Below are positions 1 through 7,720 of a stretch of DNA of 27,891 nucleotides, piece after piece. Position numbers and translations under genes: made by a program. The notes beneath the pieces were generated by a model. The model saw only the letters and a list, made by a program, of their open reading frames with translations. It was not told the origin of the DNA and searched no databases. The number at the start of each line of letters is the position of its first letter. The first letter of the stretch is position 1. Origin of the DNA: Syntrophaceae bacterium UBA2210 (GTDB lineage: Bacteria; Desulfobacterota; Syntrophia; Syntrophales; UBA2210); NCBI GenBank assembly GCA_002327865.1, contig DCUQ01000005.1, forward strand, positions 1-27,891, read 5' to 3'.

Positions 1-69
1 CTTCCGGAGACGGGGGTTTTGTTTTGACCTGAGGGGAATACCCCGCAGTATATAACTCGTAACCGGAAG
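1..69. repeat. Nested inverted repeats in the non-coding left edge
   Basis: Bases 1-7 (CTTCCGG) are exactly complementary to 63-69 (CCGGAAG). Inside them, 11-15 (CGGGG) can pair with 41-45 (CCCCG), or alternatively 33-36 with 41-44. All three forward frames are interrupted by stops within the first ~55 bases, so only the tail of an upstream gene could lie here. The rest of 1-250 shows no gene, only a small AGCGG/CCGCT hairpin at 103-121. This may be a structured leader or a 3' end. No known RNA family is recognised, and the outer stem may extend beyond the window edge. Confidence 0.2.
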
Positions 70-250
70 TGATATCATCTGGTTATTACAACAACAGGCA
101 ACAGCGGGAATAAAATCCGCTTGCATCTACCTTGTTCCATACAATACAATTCACAGAAAACCATATCAGCACATCTTTTTATTATCAGTTATTCGGTTCC
201 TGGTAGATTTGCTGTTACCGCCGGGGTTTTTCAAACGGAAGGGAAACGCC

Positions 251-943
251 ATGTCAGTCATAGAAGATAATATACTGAAGATACGGGAAAATATCGCCGA
301 AGGGGCCTTGAAGTCGGGAAGAAAACCTTCCGAAATACAACTGATGGCCGTAACTAAGACTGTGGATGACGGCAGGATACTGGAAGCCATAGAAGCCGGG
401 GTGGATATAATGGGGGAGAATTATGTCCAGGAGGCAAAGCGGAAGATCGAAAAGATGGATGTGAATGTTAAATGGCATATGATCGGATACTTACAGTCTA
501 ATAAGGCGAAATATGCGGTCAAACTTTTCGACATGATCCATTCGGTTGACAGAATGGGGTTGGCGACGGAGCTTGATAAGAGATCGGCAGCCGCGGGATG
601 TGTTACTGATATTCTCGTCGAGGTGAATGTAAGCGGCGAGGAAAGCAAAAGCGGCATTCCCGCTGATAGGGCGCCGGACCTGATCACTCAGATCTCGATG
701 CTTGAAAATCTTTCCATCCGGGGACTTATGACAATGCCCCCCTGGTTTGATGATCCTGAAGATGCAAGACCTTACTTTATCGCCTTGCGGAAGCTGAGAG
801 ATGAAATAATCGCTGAAAATATAAATGGTGTCGAAATGAGAGAGCTTTCAATGGGGATGTCGGGTGATTACCGGGTCGCAGTAGAAGAGGGCGCTACTAT
901 TGTGAGGATAGGGACTGCCATCTTCGGTGCCCGGGTATACTGA
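251..943 (+). CDS. yggS: YggS/PLPBP family PLP homeostasis protein
   Basis: A 230-residue cytoplasmic PLP-binding protein of the YggS/PROSC family. It has an alanine-racemase-like single-domain TIM-barrel fold, has no known enzyme activity, and buffers pyridoxal phosphate and amino-acid pools. The PLP lysine is K36 in the motif MAVTKT, at the usual family position. GENYVQE, the KWHMIGYLQSNK block, VEVNVSGEESKSG, RGLMTMPP and the phosphate-binding ELSMGMSGDY near the C-terminus are all present. An in-frame extension to 209 exists, but the ATG at 251 preceded by GGAAGGG gives the family length and N-terminus. In many bacteria yggS adjoins division genes. Here it converges on the selB operon and sits about 6 kb upstream of mraZ. 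Confidence 0.95.
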   Translation: MSVIEDNILKIRENIAEGALKSGRKPSEIQLMAVTKTVDDGRILEAIEAGVDIMGENYVQEAKRKIEKMDVNVKWHMIGYLQSNKAKYAVKLFDMIHSVDRMGLATELDKRSAAAGCVTDILVEVNVSGEESKSGIPADRAPDLITQISMLENLSIRGLMTMPPWFDDPEDARPYFIALRKLRDEIIAENINGVEMRELSMGMSGDYRVAVEEGATIVRIGTAIFGARVY

Positions 944-952
944 AAAAACATT

Positions 953-989
953 AAAAACGGGAAGATCAACGACACTTTCCCTGTTTTTT
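953..989. terminator. Bidirectional intrinsic terminator between convergent genes
   Basis: AAAAACGGGAA (953-963) pairs with TTCCCTGTTTTTT (977-989) around a short loop, with one or two mismatches or bulges. An A-tract flanks one side and a T-tract the other, so it can work in both directions. It lies in the gap between the convergent yggS and yhaM-like genes. Confidence 0.65.
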
Positions 990-998
990 CTCCGTTCC

Positions 999-1976
999 TC
1001 AATCTTGTTGCTCATCATCCTGTTTTTCCTGCCCCTTGTATATGAACCGTTCCAGCAGCCTGTGATAAGGTGTCCAGTGCGATTCATCCTGGGAACTGTT
1101 TATAAATTCCTCGAATGCATTCACTTTCGCGTCCAAGTCATCGATGAAGTTTACAATGAGGGCCTCTATCGTCTTGGGGCGTTTGGGCGATCCGAATTCC
1201 AGGGTCCCATGGTGGCTGAGCAGTATGTGCCGCAGTTCGAGTGCAAGCTGTTTAGGAAAATCCGGAATCCCGGCTATCTTTGAGTCGACAAGTTCTACTG
1301 CCATTACGATGTGTCCTACAAGCCGTCCTTCATCGGTATAGTTCATGGAGTCTTTGATTGAAAGTTCGTTGATCTTTCCGATATCATGAAGTACCCCGCC
1401 TGTTATGACAAGATCCCTGTTTGCCTGCGGGTAATGAGCCGTAACCATGTCAAGAAGTTGCGTTACGGACAGGGTATGTTCGAGCAGACCGCCTATATAC
1501 GCGTGATGAAATCCCTTGGCCGCCGGTGTCTTCCGGAAGGAATCGGCTATCTCTTCATCGTTGAATATCGTTTCCAATAGAGTTTTCAGATGCCGGTTTT
1601 TTACAGTGCCGATTAGATCCATGAGAGATGCGAACATATGCGAACTGTCCGATGAGGATGAAGGCAGGTAATCTGCCGGGTCGATCGCCGGATCATCGGC
1701 GACCATAATCCTTGAGATGGATAGCTGCACCACATCTCTGAAGCTTACCGCCTGTGATTGAATATTTATCACATCGCCCGTCCGGAATGTCTCGCTCATC
1801 TCGGCCGCTCTGTCCCATACTCTTCCATCGATTTCGCCGGTCCTGTCTCTGAGCTTAAGGTTAAGGTAAGGGTTTCCCTTCTGAGATATGGCCGTATTTT
1901 TTTCCGTGACAAGAAACAGGTCGCTGACCCGATCCCCGGCATGTATATCCTTGACGTAGATGTTTTTTGTATTCAA
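999..1976 (-). CDS. yhaM: YhaM-like OB-fold/HD-domain 3'-5' exoribonuclease
   Basis: A 325-residue protein matching the Bacillus YhaM architecture in size and order. An N-terminal OB-fold nucleic-acid-binding domain covers about residues 5-92 (NPYLNLKLRDRTGEIDGRVWD). An HD metal-dependent phosphohydrolase domain covers about 125-310, with HH at 157-158, EH at 166-167, the HD pair in GGVLHDIGK (197-198), HH at 255-256 and NFIDDLDAKV. YhaM trims RNA (and in some reports DNA) 3' ends; this role is transferred from the family. Its upstream frame runs far into fdhD without a good start. The TTG at 1976, sharing TTGA with the fdhD stop and preceded by GAAGGG, gives the family N-terminus. The last ten residues are acidic and glutamine-rich. 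It is the last gene of the selB-fdhD operon. Confidence 0.85.
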   Translation of the reverse strand: MNTKNIYVKDIHAGDRVSDLFLVTEKNTAISQKGNPYLNLKLRDRTGEIDGRVWDRAAEMSETFRTGDVINIQSQAVSFRDVVQLSISRIMVADDPAIDPADYLPSSSSDSSHMFASLMDLIGTVKNRHLKTLLETIFNDEEIADSFRKTPAAKGFHHAYIGGLLEHTLSVTQLLDMVTAHYPQANRDLVITGGVLHDIGKINELSIKDSMNYTDEGRLVGHIVMAVELVDSKIAGIPDFPKQLALELRHILLSHHGTLEFGSPKRPKTIEALIVNFIDDLDAKVNAFEEFINSSQDESHWTPYHRLLERFIYKGQEKQDDEQQD

Positions 1977-2740
1977 AACCGTACCCGCCCTTCTTTTGAA
2001 TATACCTTGAATGTTCCGCCTCTCACGTACCCTGCAAGGGTGATTCCGGCTTCTTTCAGGATACTGACCGCCTCGGAGGTCGGAACCGAATGTGAAATAA
2101 CGATCGGTATACCCATCGTCCAGACCTTTTCCGCAATTTCCGAGGAGACTCTTCCCGTCTTTACGATAATCTTGTCGGAACAATCGATGTTGTTCAACAG
2201 AATGTATCCCCCCAGCATGTCGATCGTATTATGTCTTCCGATATCATCCCTTGAAACTATTATGCCCTCTGTATCCGCGAGAGCGGAACAGTGTGTTCCG
2301 TGCGTCATTCTGTGAAGTTCTGATGATGAGAGCATAATTTCCATAAGTTCCAGTACCTTTTTCGCAGGGATGGATATATCGGAAACAACGCTGATCTTCG
2401 GTTTTCTAGGACTTTCAGTTCGTGCACCGCTGGACATTATAAACATTCCGGCGGAATCCTTTTTTGCAGGAACTCTTTTTGTCGTGATGACATCGACCCG
2501 TGAACTTTCGTAATGTGCTGTAATGTTTTCTATATCCCCCCGTCCCCTGATAATGCCGGCGGATTGCAGAAATCCGGCAGAGAGCTCCTCGAGATGAACC
2601 CCGGCGCAGGCTATCGTCGCAACTTTCCGGTTATTAAGGAATATTTCCAGAGATTTTTCCCGTATAACAGGTTCCGAAGTCGGAAAAGCCGCTTTTCCGT
2701 CATAAAACGTTATATCGATTTCTTCGGTTGGCACCCTCAA
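1973..2740 (-). CDS. fdhD: FdhD family formate dehydrogenase accessory protein, catalytic Cys replaced
   Basis: 255 residues. FdhD delivers sulfur from a cysteine desulfurase to the Mo/W-bis-MGD cofactor of formate dehydrogenase. Family hallmarks are LEELSAGFLQSAGII (51-64), GTHCSALAD (148-156), RDDIGRHNTIDMLGG (164-178), TGRVSSEIAEKVWTMGIPI (195-213) and the C-terminal TLAGYVRGGTFKVYS. In family members the loop after the first subdomain carries a CxxC or SSGCGK-type motif. Here it reads MSSGARTES (102-110), so the cysteine is replaced by alanine. The only cysteines are C45, C151 and C187. The start is TTG at 2740, overlapping the selB stop as TTGA and preceded by GGGAG. Linkage to selB fits a selenocysteine formate dehydrogenase, which is not in the window. 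Confidence 0.9.
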   Translation of the reverse strand: MRVPTEEIDITFYDGKAAFPTSEPVIREKSLEIFLNNRKVATIACAGVHLEELSAGFLQSAGIIRGRGDIENITAHYESSRVDVITTKRVPAKKDSAGMFIMSSGARTESPRKPKISVVSDISIPAKKVLELMEIMLSSSELHRMTHGTHCSALADTEGIIVSRDDIGRHNTIDMLGGYILLNNIDCSDKIIVKTGRVSSEIAEKVWTMGIPIVISHSVPTSEAVSILKEAGITLAGYVRGGTFKVYSKEGRVRF

Positions 2741-4644
2741 TGCTGTTTCTCCCGCAATATCCGGTAATCTTCCACCCGGATAGTCAACTTTGTTTTGTCA
2801 AAGAATTCCATAAGTGGAATTATAAATTTGCGCGACAGTCCTGTCAGATCCTTGAAACTGGCGGGTGACGCTTTGCCGTCCCTGATTAGCAGTGCCCGAT
2901 AATCCTCTCTCAACCGGTCGAGGGCCTCCTTGTAAAAATACAGGTCCTCGTTGATTTTTACCAGAACTCCAGTATTTATCATGACACCCAGGATACCTGT
3001 AACAACATCCCGGTTCTTTGGAAATTTTTCCAGGATTTCTTTTGTCAGGGGGGGGGTCAGGGCGGAATCCCGGTAAATGGCCTCGATTTTTTCACTGAGC
3101 CGCATTTCTTCGTCTTTCAGATTAACACTGTGTCCTGCTATCCGGACATTCTCTTTATGGGCTGCTATTCTGCCGCTCTCTTCCAAATCTCTGAGAGCCT
3201 TGTTGAACAGTTTGGGATCTATGTGACCTCCGAGCGTGGTTCTCAACTCTTCCCTGGACAGTCCTTCTTTCAGGGGATATTTTTTGTGATATTCCTCGAT
3301 CTCAGACAGTACTTTATCCTGAAAGTTTTTGTATAATCTTGACGATACGATCCTTTGATCATCCCGGTCCAGCAACAGCGCCTTCTTTTTCGACAGCATG
3401 TTTTTGAGAATCTTTTCCTGTTCGTCCGGCAGGATTCCTGTTCTTATCGAGAGGGTTCGGCTGGAAATGCCTTTAATTCCGGCCCGTTCGAGTATTATGT
3501 CGGTCTTCTCCTCCCCCGTTCCCGTGTGAAGGCGCGCTTCTTCGTCCGGCATTAGATTTTTTCCGCGTTTTTTTGAGAGGGGGTCTATTATTTCACCTCC
3601 CCCTATGGTCGTGACGGGGGAGTAGCTCCTGATAACGAATCTGTCTCCCGACATCGCCACCACGGGAGTCCGGGGAATTATCTGTGCGTATATCTCTTCC
3701 CCGGGCTCGATATCCTCCCTGTTAAGCAGTATGATCCTGGAGATTGTTTCGCTGGTACCGGCATGGAATCTTACGAGGGTCCTGTTTTTCAGTTTTTTCC
3801 CGGCTCCTGCCAGGTATTTCATGTGAACGTCCAGACGGCTCGACGATTCAAATGCGGCAACGCCTGTAAGAACATGCCCTCTTTCTATGGTTGCTTTTTC
3901 GATTCCCTGAAGGTTAATGGCGGTTCGCTGGCCGGCCTTTGCCGTCGTGGATGCTTCGTTGTGAATCTGGATGCCCCGTATCTTTGCCTTTGTTCCGGAG
4001 GGCATGATTTCCACCGTATCCCCGACATTTATTTTCCCCGATGCCAGTGTTCCGGTAACTACGGTGCCGAAGCCCTTCATGGTAAACACCCTGTCTACCG
4101 GAAGCCTGAAGAACCCTGAATCGGTACGATCGGCCAGTGTGGAGATGATTTTGTCAAGTGCCGCTAGAAAATCCGCGATACCGGCACCTGTTAAGGATGA
4201 CAGCGGGATTATCGGTGAATTTTCCAGAAATGTTCCCTTCATGAAATCTCTGATATCTTCCTGAACGAGGGCCAGCCAGTCCTTATCCACCATGTCCGTT
4301 TTTGTGAGGGCTACAAGTCCCCTGCTTATACCGAGCAGTGTGCATATATCAAGATGCTCCCGCGTTTGCGGCATTATGCCTTCGTCCGCCGCTATTACCA
4401 TGACAACCAGATCTATTCCCCCGGCACCGGCAACCATATTTTTCACGAACTTCTCATGACCGGGGACATCCACTATCCCGATCTTCTGTCCGTTCGGGAG
4501 AATAAGAGGGGCGAATCCCAGCTCGATGGTTATTCCGCGTGCTTTTTCCTCTTTGAGCCGGTCGGTGTCTATGTCGGTGAGGGCTTTGATAAGCGCGGTT
4601 TTGCCATGATCGACATGTCCCGCTGTTCCCAGGATAAGATTCAT
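2737..4644 (-). CDS. selB: Selenocysteine-specific elongation factor SelB
   Basis: 635 residues (E. coli SelB has 614). This GTPase brings Sec-tRNA(Sec) to UGA codons marked by a SECIS hairpin. The EF-Tu-like N-terminus has G1 AGHVDHGKT (8-16), switch II/G3 DVPGHEKF (59-66) and G4 TKTD (114-117). Beta-barrel domains follow ([33 protein letters not shown]), then a C-terminal array of winged helices that binds SECIS RNA. The reading frame stays open to 4707, but the ATG at 4644 gives the exact family N-terminus [15 protein letters not shown]. The ribosome site there is weak (AGGCAG). Its presence implies that the organism decodes selenocysteine. selA, selC, selD and a selenoprotein gene are not seen in the window. 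Confidence 0.96.
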   Translation of the reverse strand: MNLILGTAGHVDHGKTALIKALTDIDTDRLKEEKARGITIELGFAPLILPNGQKIGIVDVPGHEKFVKNMVAGAGGIDLVVMVIAADEGIMPQTREHLDICTLLGISRGLVALTKTDMVDKDWLALVQEDIRDFMKGTFLENSPIIPLSSLTGAGIADFLAALDKIISTLADRTDSGFFRLPVDRVFTMKGFGTVVTGTLASGKINVGDTVEIMPSGTKAKIRGIQIHNEASTTAKAGQRTAINLQGIEKATIERGHVLTGVAAFESSSRLDVHMKYLAGAGKKLKNRTLVRFHAGTSETISRIILLNREDIEPGEEIYAQIIPRTPVVAMSGDRFVIRSYSPVTTIGGGEIIDPLSKKRGKNLMPDEEARLHTGTGEEKTDIILERAGIKGISSRTLSIRTGILPDEQEKILKNMLSKKKALLLDRDDQRIVSSRLYKNFQDKVLSEIEEYHKKYPLKEGLSREELRTTLGGHIDPKLFNKALRDLEESGRIAAHKENVRIAGHSVNLKDEEMRLSEKIEAIYRDSALTPPLTKEILEKFPKNRDVVTGILGVMINTGVLVKINEDLYFYKEALDRLREDYRALLIRDGKASPASFKDLTGLSRKFIIPLMEFFDKTKLTIRVEDYRILREKQH

Positions 4645-4737
4645 GTTTTTCTGCCTGATATCTATGAGTGTTGTTCCGTACTTCTGGGAGGAATAACAGA
4701 AACGCATGGTTTATACAAGTGGATTATCCGCAGGGTT

Positions 4738-4767
4738 TTGTAATATCATTATCGCGTTTAATATGTT
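4738..4767 (+). promoter_or_regulatory. Possible weak promoter for ruvX-mltG
   Basis: In the 140-base gap between divergent selB and ruvX, TTGTAA (4738-4743) and TATGTT (4762-4767) are spaced by 18 bases, upstream of the ruvX ATG. An overlapping TATAAA at 4767-4772 is another -10 candidate. The matches are moderate in an AT-rich stretch, so this is only a candidate. I see no clear leftward promoter for selB. Confidence 0.2.
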
Positions 4768-4784
4768 ATAAAGCCTCGCTTATC

Positions 4785-5195
4785 ATGAGAATATTAGGTC
4801 TTGATTACGGAGAAAAGAGAATAGGGGTGGCGATCTGTGATGATCTTGGCGTAACAGCCAGAGCTGTCGGAACGATTACCAGAAAGTACTGGAAGCGCGA
4901 TATTGAACTGATAGAGAAGTTTCTCGAAGAATACGGGGCTGAAAGGATAGTTATCGGGTATCCTGTAAGGCTTGATGGTACCGAGGGAATCCAATGCGAA
5001 AAAGTGAACCGGTTTATCGACGTCCTTGAAAAAAGTGTCTCCGTGCCTGTCGTAAGGTGGAACGAAGCCCTTTCCACGAAAGAGGCTGAAGGGTTGCTTA
5101 GAGAGGCTGATATGAATCGCAAAAAGAGGAAGACGGTTGTTGACAAGCTTGCAGCCGCCATTATTCTCCAGGATTATCTGGATCATAACCCATAA
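4785..5195 (+). CDS. ruvX: RuvX/YqgF family Holliday junction resolvase-like nuclease
   Basis: 136 residues, the normal family length, with an RNase H-like fold. The N-terminal LGLDYGEKRIGVA holds the first catalytic aspartate (D7). IVIGYPVRLDGTEG is the middle block, followed by VVRWNEALST and the C-terminal DKLAAAIILQDYLD with the last acidic residue. The family is implicated in pre-16S rRNA 5' maturation, and a Holliday junction resolvase role has also been proposed. The ATG at 4785 gives the canonical N-terminus although no good Shine-Dalgarno precedes it; the open frame to 4668 is not conserved-looking. It leads directly into mltG, a common pairing. Confidence 0.93.
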   Translation: MRILGLDYGEKRIGVAICDDLGVTARAVGTITRKYWKRDIELIEKFLEEYGAERIVIGYPVRLDGTEGIQCEKVNRFIDVLEKSVSVPVVRWNEALSTKEAEGLLREADMNRKKRKTVVDKLAAAIILQDYLDHNP

Positions 5196-5237
5196 CCGTC
5201 AAAAGATTATGAGCGCCGGGAGTACCAGGGATCTAGT

Positions 5238-6245
5238 ATGAACGTTGTACGATCACTTAAAATAGCCGCGGTCACATGCATGGCAGTCGCGGCATTATCA
5301 TGTCTGATTCTGTGTAATTATGCCAGTAGTCCGATAGATTTTAAATACAGGGAATTTACAGTAGAGATACCGCGGGGCAGCAGTTTTTCCACGACGGTCA
5401 ACATATTGGAACAGGCGGGACTTATCAGGCATAAGAAAAGTTTTCATCTCCTGGCGTTGTTAATGGATGCCTCCAGGCACATCAAACCGGGTGAATACGA
5501 CCTTGGCAGTTCCATGACCCCTGTCGATATATTGAACAAGCTGTTGCAGGGAAGGGTCAAGGGTTATTACGTTTTCATACCGGAAGGTTTTACACTGGAC
5601 CGGATAGCCGATCGTTTGGAAGATGAGGGTCTTGCCAACAGAGAAACGTTTATCAGTCTCGCGTCGGACAGTAATCTGTTGTCGTCTCTCGATATCGGGG
5701 GAGAAAACGCCGAAGGCTATCTTTTCCCGGATACCTATAGGTTAGATAAGTCGATGGGGGAAGAAGGCATCATAAGATTCATGGTGAAACAGTTCAGGAA
5801 GGAGATAACGCCCGGCATGCTGGAGAGGGCTAAAGAGATAAACCTGACGCTGGATGAAGTCTTAATCCTTGCCTCTATTATTGAAAAGGAAGGAGGGCCT
5901 ATCGAAGAAAAACCAATAATATCGGCGGTTTTCCATAACAGACTTAAAAGGGGGATGAGGCTTCAGAGTGACCCCACCGTCATTTACGCTATTGAAGAAT
6001 TTGATGGGAATCTCAGAAGGAGCGATCTCAGAAAAAAGACACCTTACAACACCTACACGATAAAAGGATTACCGCCGGGGCCTATCTGCAATCCGGGGCT
6101 GGAGGCGATCGAGGCCGCTCTGTACCCGGCACCTGTGGATTTCCTGTATTTCGTATCCAAGAACAACGGTTATCACCAATTTTCATCAAACCTGAAAGAC
6201 CACCGTAAAGCAGTCCTAAAATATCAAATTGAAAGAAAAAAATAG
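5238..6245 (+). CDS. mltG: Endolytic murein transglycosylase MltG (YceG-like)
   Basis: 335 residues. This inner-membrane lytic transglycosylase cuts nascent glycan strands and helps set glycan length. An N-terminal anchor spans about residues 8-28, then a LysM-like subdomain (FTVEIPRGSSFSTTVNILEQAGLI). The catalytic domain has EGYLFPDTYRL and LASIIEKEGG, with the conserved glutamate pair E216/E218, then SAVFHNRLKRGMRLQSDPTVIYA, TPYNTYTIKGLPPGPICNPG and FLYFVSKNNGYHQFS. The ATG is preceded by AGGGA at good spacing. It lies 42 bases after ruvX and immediately before the dcw promoter, so its function and position both tie to cell-wall growth. Confidence 0.94.
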   Translation: MNVVRSLKIAAVTCMAVAALSCLILCNYASSPIDFKYREFTVEIPRGSSFSTTVNILEQAGLIRHKKSFHLLALLMDASRHIKPGEYDLGSSMTPVDILNKLLQGRVKGYYVFIPEGFTLDRIADRLEDEGLANRETFISLASDSNLLSSLDIGGENAEGYLFPDTYRLDKSMGEEGIIRFMVKQFRKEITPGMLERAKEINLTLDEVLILASIIEKEGGPIEEKPIISAVFHNRLKRGMRLQSDPTVIYAIEEFDGNLRRSDLRKKTPYNTYTIKGLPPGPICNPGLEAIEAALYPAPVDFLYFVSKNNGYHQFSSNLKDHRKAVLKYQIERKK

Positions 6246-6259
6246 CGGTTTTTTTTCTT
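6233..6259 (+). terminator. A/T-only stem at the mltG 3' end
   Basis: AAG followed by seven A (6233-6242) can pair with eight T followed by CTT (6249-6259). The loop TAGCGG contains the mltG stop codon. With no G-C core it would be a weak terminator, and its right arm touches the -35 box of the mraZ promoter. It may simply be a low-complexity tract. Confidence 0.25.
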
Positions 6260-6286
6260 GACAAAGCTGTCCCGCGTCTTTATAGT
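6258..6286 (+). promoter_or_regulatory. Sigma70-type promoter of the dcw cluster (PmraZ)
   Basis: TTGACA (6258-6263, perfect -35), a 17-base spacer and TATAGT (6281-6286, 5 of 6 matches to -10). Transcription would start near 6293, just before the GTGGA repeats and about 40 bases before the mraZ ATG. It is by far the best promoter in the window. Downstream junctions are tight enough for it to drive the whole cluster to ftsZ. Confidence 0.8.
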
Positions 6287-6297
6287 TCAATCAATTG

Positions 6298-6323
6298 GTG
6301 GAGCAAAGTGGATGATTGTGGAG
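6298..6323 (+). promoter_or_regulatory. MraZ operator: three GTGGA(G/T) repeats with 10-base period
   Basis: GTGGAG (6298-6303), GTGGAT (6308-6313) and GTGGAG (6318-6323) lie in direct orientation exactly one helical turn apart. MraZ proteins are known to bind short G-rich direct repeats of this period in front of their own gene (TGGG repeats in E. coli, GTG-containing repeats in mycoplasmas). The third copy overlaps the GGAGG Shine-Dalgarno (6320-6324) of mraZ. The set lies downstream of the predicted transcription start. Confidence 0.75.
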
Positions 6324-6334
6324 GATATTATCTA

Positions 6335-6781
6335 ATGTCTGTGTTCAGGGGGAGATATTACCACACCATTGATGAGAAGGGGAGGATCATCTTTCCCGCC
6401 AGGCTGTGCCAGGTTTTTACCGAGAAATACGATGAGCGGATGGTAATAACAAACTGGGACGGCTGTCTGCTGGTGTTCCCTTACAATGAATGGATTGCTA
6501 TCGAAGAGAAGGTATTCAGCCAATCCATAATAAGAAAAGAAGTGCGTGCCTTTCAGCGTCTTTTTATGTCTGGCGCTGTTGATTGTTCTTTTAATGCTCA
6601 GCGAAGGGTGCTTATACCGCCGCCTCTCAGGGCGTACGCGAAGCTTGAAAAAGATATCGTCATTGCCGGCATGGGGCGGAGCATAGAAATCTGGAACAGA
6701 GAGATGTTTGAGAAAGAAATCGACGGCTCCAGCCAGAATGTAGAGGCCTTCGGCGATTATATGGCCGATCTTGGAATATGA
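6335..6781 (+). CDS. mraZ: MraZ, AbrB-fold regulator of the dcw cluster
   Basis: 148 residues (E. coli 152). MraZ is a ring-forming DNA-binding protein that regulates its own operon. Two tandem SpoVT/AbrB-like halves are seen. The first has the canonical DEKGR (13-17) followed by IIFPARL. In the second, the usual DxxGR motif reads NAQRR (87-91) before VLIPPPLR, an Asp to Asn and Gly to Arg change. The ATG at 6335 has GGAGG ten bases upstream and gives the standard N-terminus MSVFRGRYYHTIDEKG. The in-frame GTG at 6308 lies within the operator repeats and is not used. Its stop overlaps the rsmH start (ATGA). Confidence 0.95.
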   Translation: MSVFRGRYYHTIDEKGRIIFPARLCQVFTEKYDERMVITNWDGCLLVFPYNEWIAIEEKVFSQSIIRKEVRAFQRLFMSGAVDCSFNAQRRVLIPPPLRAYAKLEKDIVIAGMGRSIEIWNREMFEKEIDGSSQNVEAFGDYMADLGI

Positions 6782-7719
6782 CGAAGTCATCCTTTCATGA
6801 ACCGGTTATGCTCAGGGAGACGGTTGATTCACTGGGATGCAGACCGGGCGGCGTGTATTTTGACGGAACTTTAGGAGGTGGGGGTCATGCATATGAGATC
6901 CTTACAAGAACGGCCCCGGATGGAGTTCTTGTAGGTGTCGATCGTGACATCGATGCACTCTCTGAAGCACGGCGCAGGCTGGAAACCTTTAGCGAACGGA
7001 TACTGCTTGTAAAGGGGAATTTTGCCGATATCAAAAATATATTGTCGGGTCTGGGAATTGAGAAAGTAAGAGGGATTCTGCTGGATCTGGGCGTTTCTTC
7101 TCACCAGTTCGATACACCCGACAGGGGGTTCGGTTTTTCTCTGAATGCGCCGCTTGACATGCGAATGGATCAAGAAGGTGGCTTGACGGCGTTCGATATA
7201 GTGAACAGTTTCCCGGAAGAGAAACTGAAAAAGATCATAAAAGATTATGGTGAAGAGATGATGCCCGGAAGAATTGTAAGAGCAATTTCGGAAAGGCGGA
7301 AGCTGTCTCCCATAAGGACAACGGGTGAGCTTGCAGCGATTGTTGCCGGTGCGTTACCCGGCCACCTGAAGAACAAAAGGATCCATCCCGCCACAAAAAC
7401 TTTCCAGGCCCTTCGAATCGCCGTCAATGACGAACTGGCGAACCTTCATGAAGCAATAGAAAACGGAATCGATATGCTGGAGCAGGGAGGCAGGTTTTCG
7501 GTGATATCGTTTCACTCGCTTGAAGACCGGATGGTGAAAAATCTGTTCCGTTCATGGGAGAAGGGTTGTATCTGCCCTCCGGGTTTTCCGGTATGCACGT
7601 GTAACAGGAAGAGCAAACTGAAAGTACCGGTCAAGCGGGCGATAATGCCCCGGGATGCCGAGATAGCTTCCAACCCGCGGGCAAGGAGCGCGCGATTAAG
7701 GACAGCCATAAGGATATGA
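6778..7719 (+). CDS. rsmH: 16S rRNA (cytosine1402-N4)-methyltransferase RsmH (MraW)
   Basis: 313 residues, typical family length. It methylates N4 of C1402 in the ribosomal P site using SAM. The SAM-binding GTLGGGGHAYEIL (30-42) and GVDRD (53-57) are present, as are LLDLGVSSHQFD, RGFGFSLNAPLDMRMD, the family insert domain, HPATKTFQALRIAVNDEL and VISFHSLEDRMVK. A CICPPGFPVCTC cysteine cluster sits near the C-terminus. The start overlaps the mraZ stop by four bases (ATGA), implying translational coupling. Confidence 0.97.
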   Translation: MTKSSFHEPVMLRETVDSLGCRPGGVYFDGTLGGGGHAYEILTRTAPDGVLVGVDRDIDALSEARRRLETFSERILLVKGNFADIKNILSGLGIEKVRGILLDLGVSSHQFDTPDRGFGFSLNAPLDMRMDQEGGLTAFDIVNSFPEEKLKKIIKDYGEEMMPGRIVRAISERRKLSPIRTTGELAAIVAGALPGHLKNKRIHPATKTFQALRIAVNDELANLHEAIENGIDMLEQGGRFSVISFHSLEDRMVKNLFRSWEKGCICPPGFPVCTCNRKSKLKVPVKRAIMPRDAEIASNPRARSARLRTAIRI

Positions 7720-7720
7720 G

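Noticed and set aside
1..69. tRNA-like fold from the 7-base outer stem
   Set aside because: No T-arm consensus, anticodon arm or D-arm can be placed. A tRNA(Sec) gene was considered because of selB but does not fit.
927..1283. 118-residue plus-strand ORF after yggS
   Set aside because: It is antisense to the well-supported yhaM-like gene and spans the terminator.
2729..2745. Sigma54-like promoter TGGCAC-N5-ATGCT on the plus strand
   Set aside because: It lies at the start of fdhD and points antisense into selB with no rightward gene; one core base is wrong.
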